Assembly (NCBI GenBank): GCA_026985095.1
Contig: JALSQW010000046.1
Location: forward strand, 1-64,000
Length of the DNA stretch: 64,000 nucleotides
DNA from: Acidimicrobiia bacterium
GTDB taxonomy: Bacteria > Actinomycetota > Acidimicrobiia > Spongiisociales > UBA5794
Direction: 5' to 3'
Both the position numbers and the translations under genes were made by a program. The notes below the pieces were generated by a model. It saw nothing but the letters and a program-made list of their open reading frames with translations, searched no databases and was not told the DNA's origin. Positions 61,358 to 64,000 of this stretch are shown here, one piece after another (position 1 is the stretch's first letter; each line of letters opens with the position of its first letter).

Positions 61358-62494
61358 ATGCCGCATCCATCCCCGGATCCCGAACTCGCCGTCGACTACA
61401 TCGAAGGTCGCCGGTCCGACGCTCCGCTGCTCGCCGAAGCCGTCAGGCTCCGGGACGAAGGCAAGGGCCGGACCGTGACGTACTCCCGGAAGGTGTTCAT
61501 CCCGTTGACGACCATGTGCCGGGACACCTGCACGTACTGCACCTTCGTCAAGCCGCCCGGCGGCGGCGGCGAGTACCTCGTCCCCGACGACGTCATGGCC
61601 ATCGCCGCGGCGGGGGCCCGCCACGGCTGCACCGAAGCCCTCTTCACCCTCGGGGACCGTCCGGAGGATCGCTGGCCGGCCGCCAGGGAGTTCCTGGCCG
61701 GAGTCGGGCACGCCTCGACGATCGACTACGTCTGCGCGATGACCGAACGGGTGGCAGCGGAGACACCCCTGTTCCCGCACGCGAACCCCGGACTCATGTC
61801 GGCCGATCAGCAGCGGCGTCTCCGCCGTTCCAACCCGTCGCTCGGCCTCATGTTGGAGAACATCTCCCCACGGCTGCTGGAGCCCGGCGGGCCCCACCAC
61901 GGGTGTCCCGACAAGGATCCGGAGCTCCGGATGGCGACGATCGCCGCTGCGGGCCGGGAGCGGATCCCGTTCACGTCCGGGATCCTCGTCGGGATCGGCG
62001 AGACGCCCCGCGAGCTCGTCGACAGCCTCTTCGCCCTGGCCCGGCTGCATCGCACCTACGGTCATATCCAGGAGATCATCGTCCAGAACTTCCGCGCCAA
62101 GGCCAACACGCGGATGCGTCACCGGCCGGAACCGACCCCGGAGGTCTTCCGCCGGGTGGTCGCGGTGGCGCGATGGATCATGGGACCCGAGATGAACATC
62201 CAGGTCCCGCCCAACCTGTCGGAGGATCTCGCCGCCCATCTCGACGCCGGGATCAACGACTGGGGCGGGGTGTCACCGCTCACCATCGACTGGGTGAACC
62301 CGGAGGCCCCATGGCCGCAGCTCGATCGACTCGACGCGGTCACCCGGGCGGCCGGTTTCGAGCTTCGGCCCCGGCTCCCGGTCTATCCCGAGTACATCTC
62401 CGAGGAGTGGATCGACCCCGGGCTCTTGGCCAAGGTCTCGGCCGCGGTGGACGATCGTGGCTACGTGCGACCCATGGAAGGAGCCCGCCCATGA
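61358..62494 (+). CDS. cofG: FO synthase subunit 1 (CofG)
   Basis: The 378-residue radical SAM enzyme has C54, C58 and C61 in CRDTCTYC, then FVKPPGGGGEYLVPDDVM, CTEALFTLGDRPEDRW, MLENISPRLLEPGGPHHGCPDKDP and FTSGILVGIGETPRE. With CofH it makes 7,8-didemethyl-8-hydroxy-5-deazariboflavin, the chromophore of F420. Actinobacteria often fuse the two as FbiC; here they are separate genes overlapping by four bases. Confidence 0.93.
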   Translation: MPHPSPDPELAVDYIEGRRSDAPLLAEAVRLRDEGKGRTVTYSRKVFIPLTTMCRDTCTYCTFVKPPGGGGEYLVPDDVMAIAAAGARHGCTEALFTLGDRPEDRWPAAREFLAGVGHASTIDYVCAMTERVAAETPLFPHANPGLMSADQQRRLRRSNPSLGLMLENISPRLLEPGGPHHGCPDKDPELRMATIAAAGRERIPFTSGILVGIGETPRELVDSLFALARLHRTYGHIQEIIVQNFRAKANTRMRHRPEPTPEVFRRVVAVARWIMGPEMNIQVPPNLSEDLAAHLDAGINDWGGVSPLTIDWVNPEAPWPQLDRLDAVTRAAGFELRPRLPVYPEYISEEWIDPGLLAKVSAAVDDRGYVRPMEGARP

Positions 62495-64000
62495 CCATCT
62501 CGTTCCTCCAACTCCGTCCCGCCGAGGCGGTCAACGAGCTGTGGGCCACGACCCGCCGGAAGGAAGGCACCACCACCGTCGAGGTCCCGACGCTCACGGC
62601 CGAGGACCGGGCGGGGAGCCTGGCCGGAGGGCTGCTGCCGGTGGCGACGGCCATCGCTCCGGTCGCACCCGCCGCATGGGTGGTCCCACCCGAGGACGCC
62701 GTGGCGCTCGCCGCCGCCGGAGAGCCCGGATGGCGCATCACCGTGGTCGACGATCCCCGGCGCGACGTCGTGGTGGACGCCGTTGCGCGCTCCGCCGCGG
62801 CCTACCTTCGAACGCGACGAAGCACGGTCGAGGCGGCCGCGTCGATCGCGTCGCTTCCGGGGTTGTCGCTCGTCGTGTCGGTCTTCGTCGACTCGGTGGG
62901 CGAGGCGATCGCGGCCGTTGCCGCCGGCGCAGGCGACCTGCTGGTGCGGGGCTGGACCACCGACATGGTCGCCCAGCTGCGCGACGCTCTCGACGGGAAC
63001 CTGGTCGAACGGGTCGCGGTGCCGCCGCAGGTGACCGTCGACGAGGCCCGCGCCCGGTTCGACGGGGACCTGTTCGCGGTCTACCTGGATCAGGTCGACG
63101 CCACCGGCCATGCCCGCCCCCGTGACGGGTGGGCCCCCGGCAAGGACCTTCCCGTCCCGGTGCCGCAGGCCCGCTTCTCGGCCGCCTGGCCCGACCCGAC
63201 ATGGCGGCGGCGGACCTCGCCGCTGCCGGCGGAGGTGCGGCCGCGGGTGCGGGCCATCCTCCGACGCTCGGCCGCCGGCATCCCACCGGACCGTGATGAC
63301 GTCCAGGCGCTCTTCGAGGCGCGAGGCGCCGAGATCGACGCCATCGTCGAGGTCGCCGACGAGCTGCGGCGCGCGATGGTGGGCGACACCGTCACCTACG
63401 TGGTGAACCGCAACATCAACTACACGAACCAGTGCTATTTCCGCTGCGGCTTCTGTGCCTTCAGCAAGGGCCCGCGGTCGCTCAACCTTCGCGGGGAGCC
63501 GTACCTCCTGTCCATCCCGCAGGTCGTCGAACGCACCGTCGACGCGCATCGCAGGGGCGCGACCGAGGTCTGTCTCCAAGGCGGCATCCATCCCGAGTTC
63601 ACCGGCGACTTCTACGTGCACGTGCTGGAGGCGATCAAGGAGGCCGTCCCCGAGATGCACGTGCACGGGTTCACGCCCCTGGAGGTGTGGCAAGGCGCCG
63701 AGACGTCGGGCACGTCGGTGGCGGCGTTCCTGGAGCGGCTCCGTGACGCCGGTCTCGGCACGCTCCCAGGGACCGCGGCGGAGATCCTCGACGATCGGAT
63801 CCGCCGTCACCTCTGCCCCGACAAGATCCGCACCGCGCAATGGGCCGAGGTGATGATCACCGCCCACGAGCTCGGACTCCGGTCGACGGCGACGATGATG
63901 TTCGGACACATCGACGATCCCGGCTCCTGGGCCGAGCACTTCGAGGTCCTGCGGGCCATCCAGCGACGGACCGGAGGCATCACCGAGTTCGTGCCGCTGC
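62491..64000 (+). CDS. cofH: FO synthase subunit 2 (CofH) with a long N-terminal extension (partial, runs off the window)
   Basis: The frame is open from ATG 62491 to the last base (503 codons). The radical SAM motif is C315, C319 and C322 (CYFRCGFC), preceded by TYVVNRNINYTNQ and followed by AFSKGPRSLNLRG, EVCLQGGIHPEFTGDFY and HVHGFTPLEV, all CofH marks. The usual CofH N-terminal helices (RPRVRAILRRSAAGIPPDRDD) begin near residue 248. The first 245 residues are extra: alpha/beta in character, with VSVFVDSVGEAIAAVAAGAG and a Trp/Pro-rich linker. I do not recognise that part. ATGA overlap with cofG fixes the start. Confidence 0.88.
   Translation, partial: MTISFLQLRPAEAVNELWATTRRKEGTTTVEVPTLTAEDRAGSLAGGLLPVATAIAPVAPAAWVVPPEDAVALAAAGEPGWRITVVDDPRRDVVVDAVARSAAAYLRTRRSTVEAAASIASLPGLSLVVSVFVDSVGEAIAAVAAGAGDLLVRGWTTDMVAQLRDALDGNLVERVAVPPQVTVDEARARFDGDLFAVYLDQVDATGHARPRDGWAPGKDLPVPVPQARFSAAWPDPTWRRRTSPLPAEVRPRVRAILRRSAAGIPPDRDDVQALFEARGAEIDAIVEVADELRRAMVGDTVTYVVNRNINYTNQCYFRCGFCAFSKGPRSLNLRGEPYLLSIPQVVERTVDAHRRGATEVCLQGGIHPEFTGDFYVHVLEAIKEAVPEMHVHGFTPLEVWQGAETSGTSVAAFLERLRDAGLGTLPGTAAEILDDRIRRHLCPDKIRTAQWAEVMITAHELGLRSTATMMFGHIDDPGSWAEHFEVLRAIQRRTGGITEFVPL

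Overview
The window is very GC-rich, tightly packed chromosomal DNA from a bacterium. Actinobacterial marks are an AdnAB-type helicase-nuclease pair, coenzyme F420 synthesis (CofG, CofH), an InhA-like enoyl reductase, many GTG starts, and -10 boxes (TAnnnT) lying 6-7 bases before start codons, which implies frequent leaderless transcription. I infer a deep-branching Actinomycetota member, perhaps Acidimicrobiia-like; no rRNA or tRNA is present to settle this. Housekeeping synteny argues against a plasmid or phage.

Layout. (1) 1-315: tail of SbcC. (2) 396-10156: a family III CoA transferase, a four-gene NMT1-type ABC importer, and a reductive pyrimidine or hydantoin catabolism set (carbon-nitrogen hydrolase, class III aminotransferase, dihydropyrimidinase, luciferase-like oxidoreductase). 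(3) 10206-14455: RCK/USP protein with a CPA2 antiporter, a FlgM-like fragment, a DUF368 transporter and Dtd. (4) 14415-21336, minus strand: an operon of three Fe-S PD-(D/E)XK proteins (RecB-like, AdnA-like, AdnB-like). (5) 21349-22239: about 890 bases without a credible protein gene, holding what I read as two tandem structured non-coding RNAs, each with its own matched promoter and terminator. (6) 22240-31536: PH-domain protein, RNA m5U methyltransferase, FabI, histidine kinase, Ddl, a small minus-strand cluster with L28 and a cold-shock-like protein, and RecG. (7) 31536-40921: the conserved chain rsmD-coaD-divIVA-like-yceD-rpmF-plsX-rnc-mutM-smc-ftsY. (8) 40922-50183: a 9.3 kb block between ftsY and ffh with nucleoside salvage genes (cdd, punA, deoA, upp), etfBA, a GMC oxidoreductase, an alkyltransferase-like protein and an amber-interrupted GT87-like gene. 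(9) 50184-52753: ffh-rpsP-KH-rimM; trmD and rplS do not follow. (10) 52797-64000: a fused IcmF-type mutase, two lipoprotein hydrolases, an ATP-grasp protein, a lipoprotein, CofG, and an N-terminally extended CofH that runs off the window.

How the genes work together. The importer and 5478-10156 cluster should bring in and degrade pyrimidine-type rings to a beta-amino acid and then a semialdehyde. The cdd/deoA/punA/upp set handles nucleoside and base salvage. CofG and CofH can supply the F420 precursor that the 9152 oxidoreductase may use. The main novelty candidate is the tandem RNA locus at 21391-22211. Other points worth attention are the shared TCACA-N4-TGTGA palindrome at the recB-adnAB and smc promoters, the GAACCC-N-GGGTTC repeats before the pyrimidine genes, the CofH extension and the FlgM-like reading frame.
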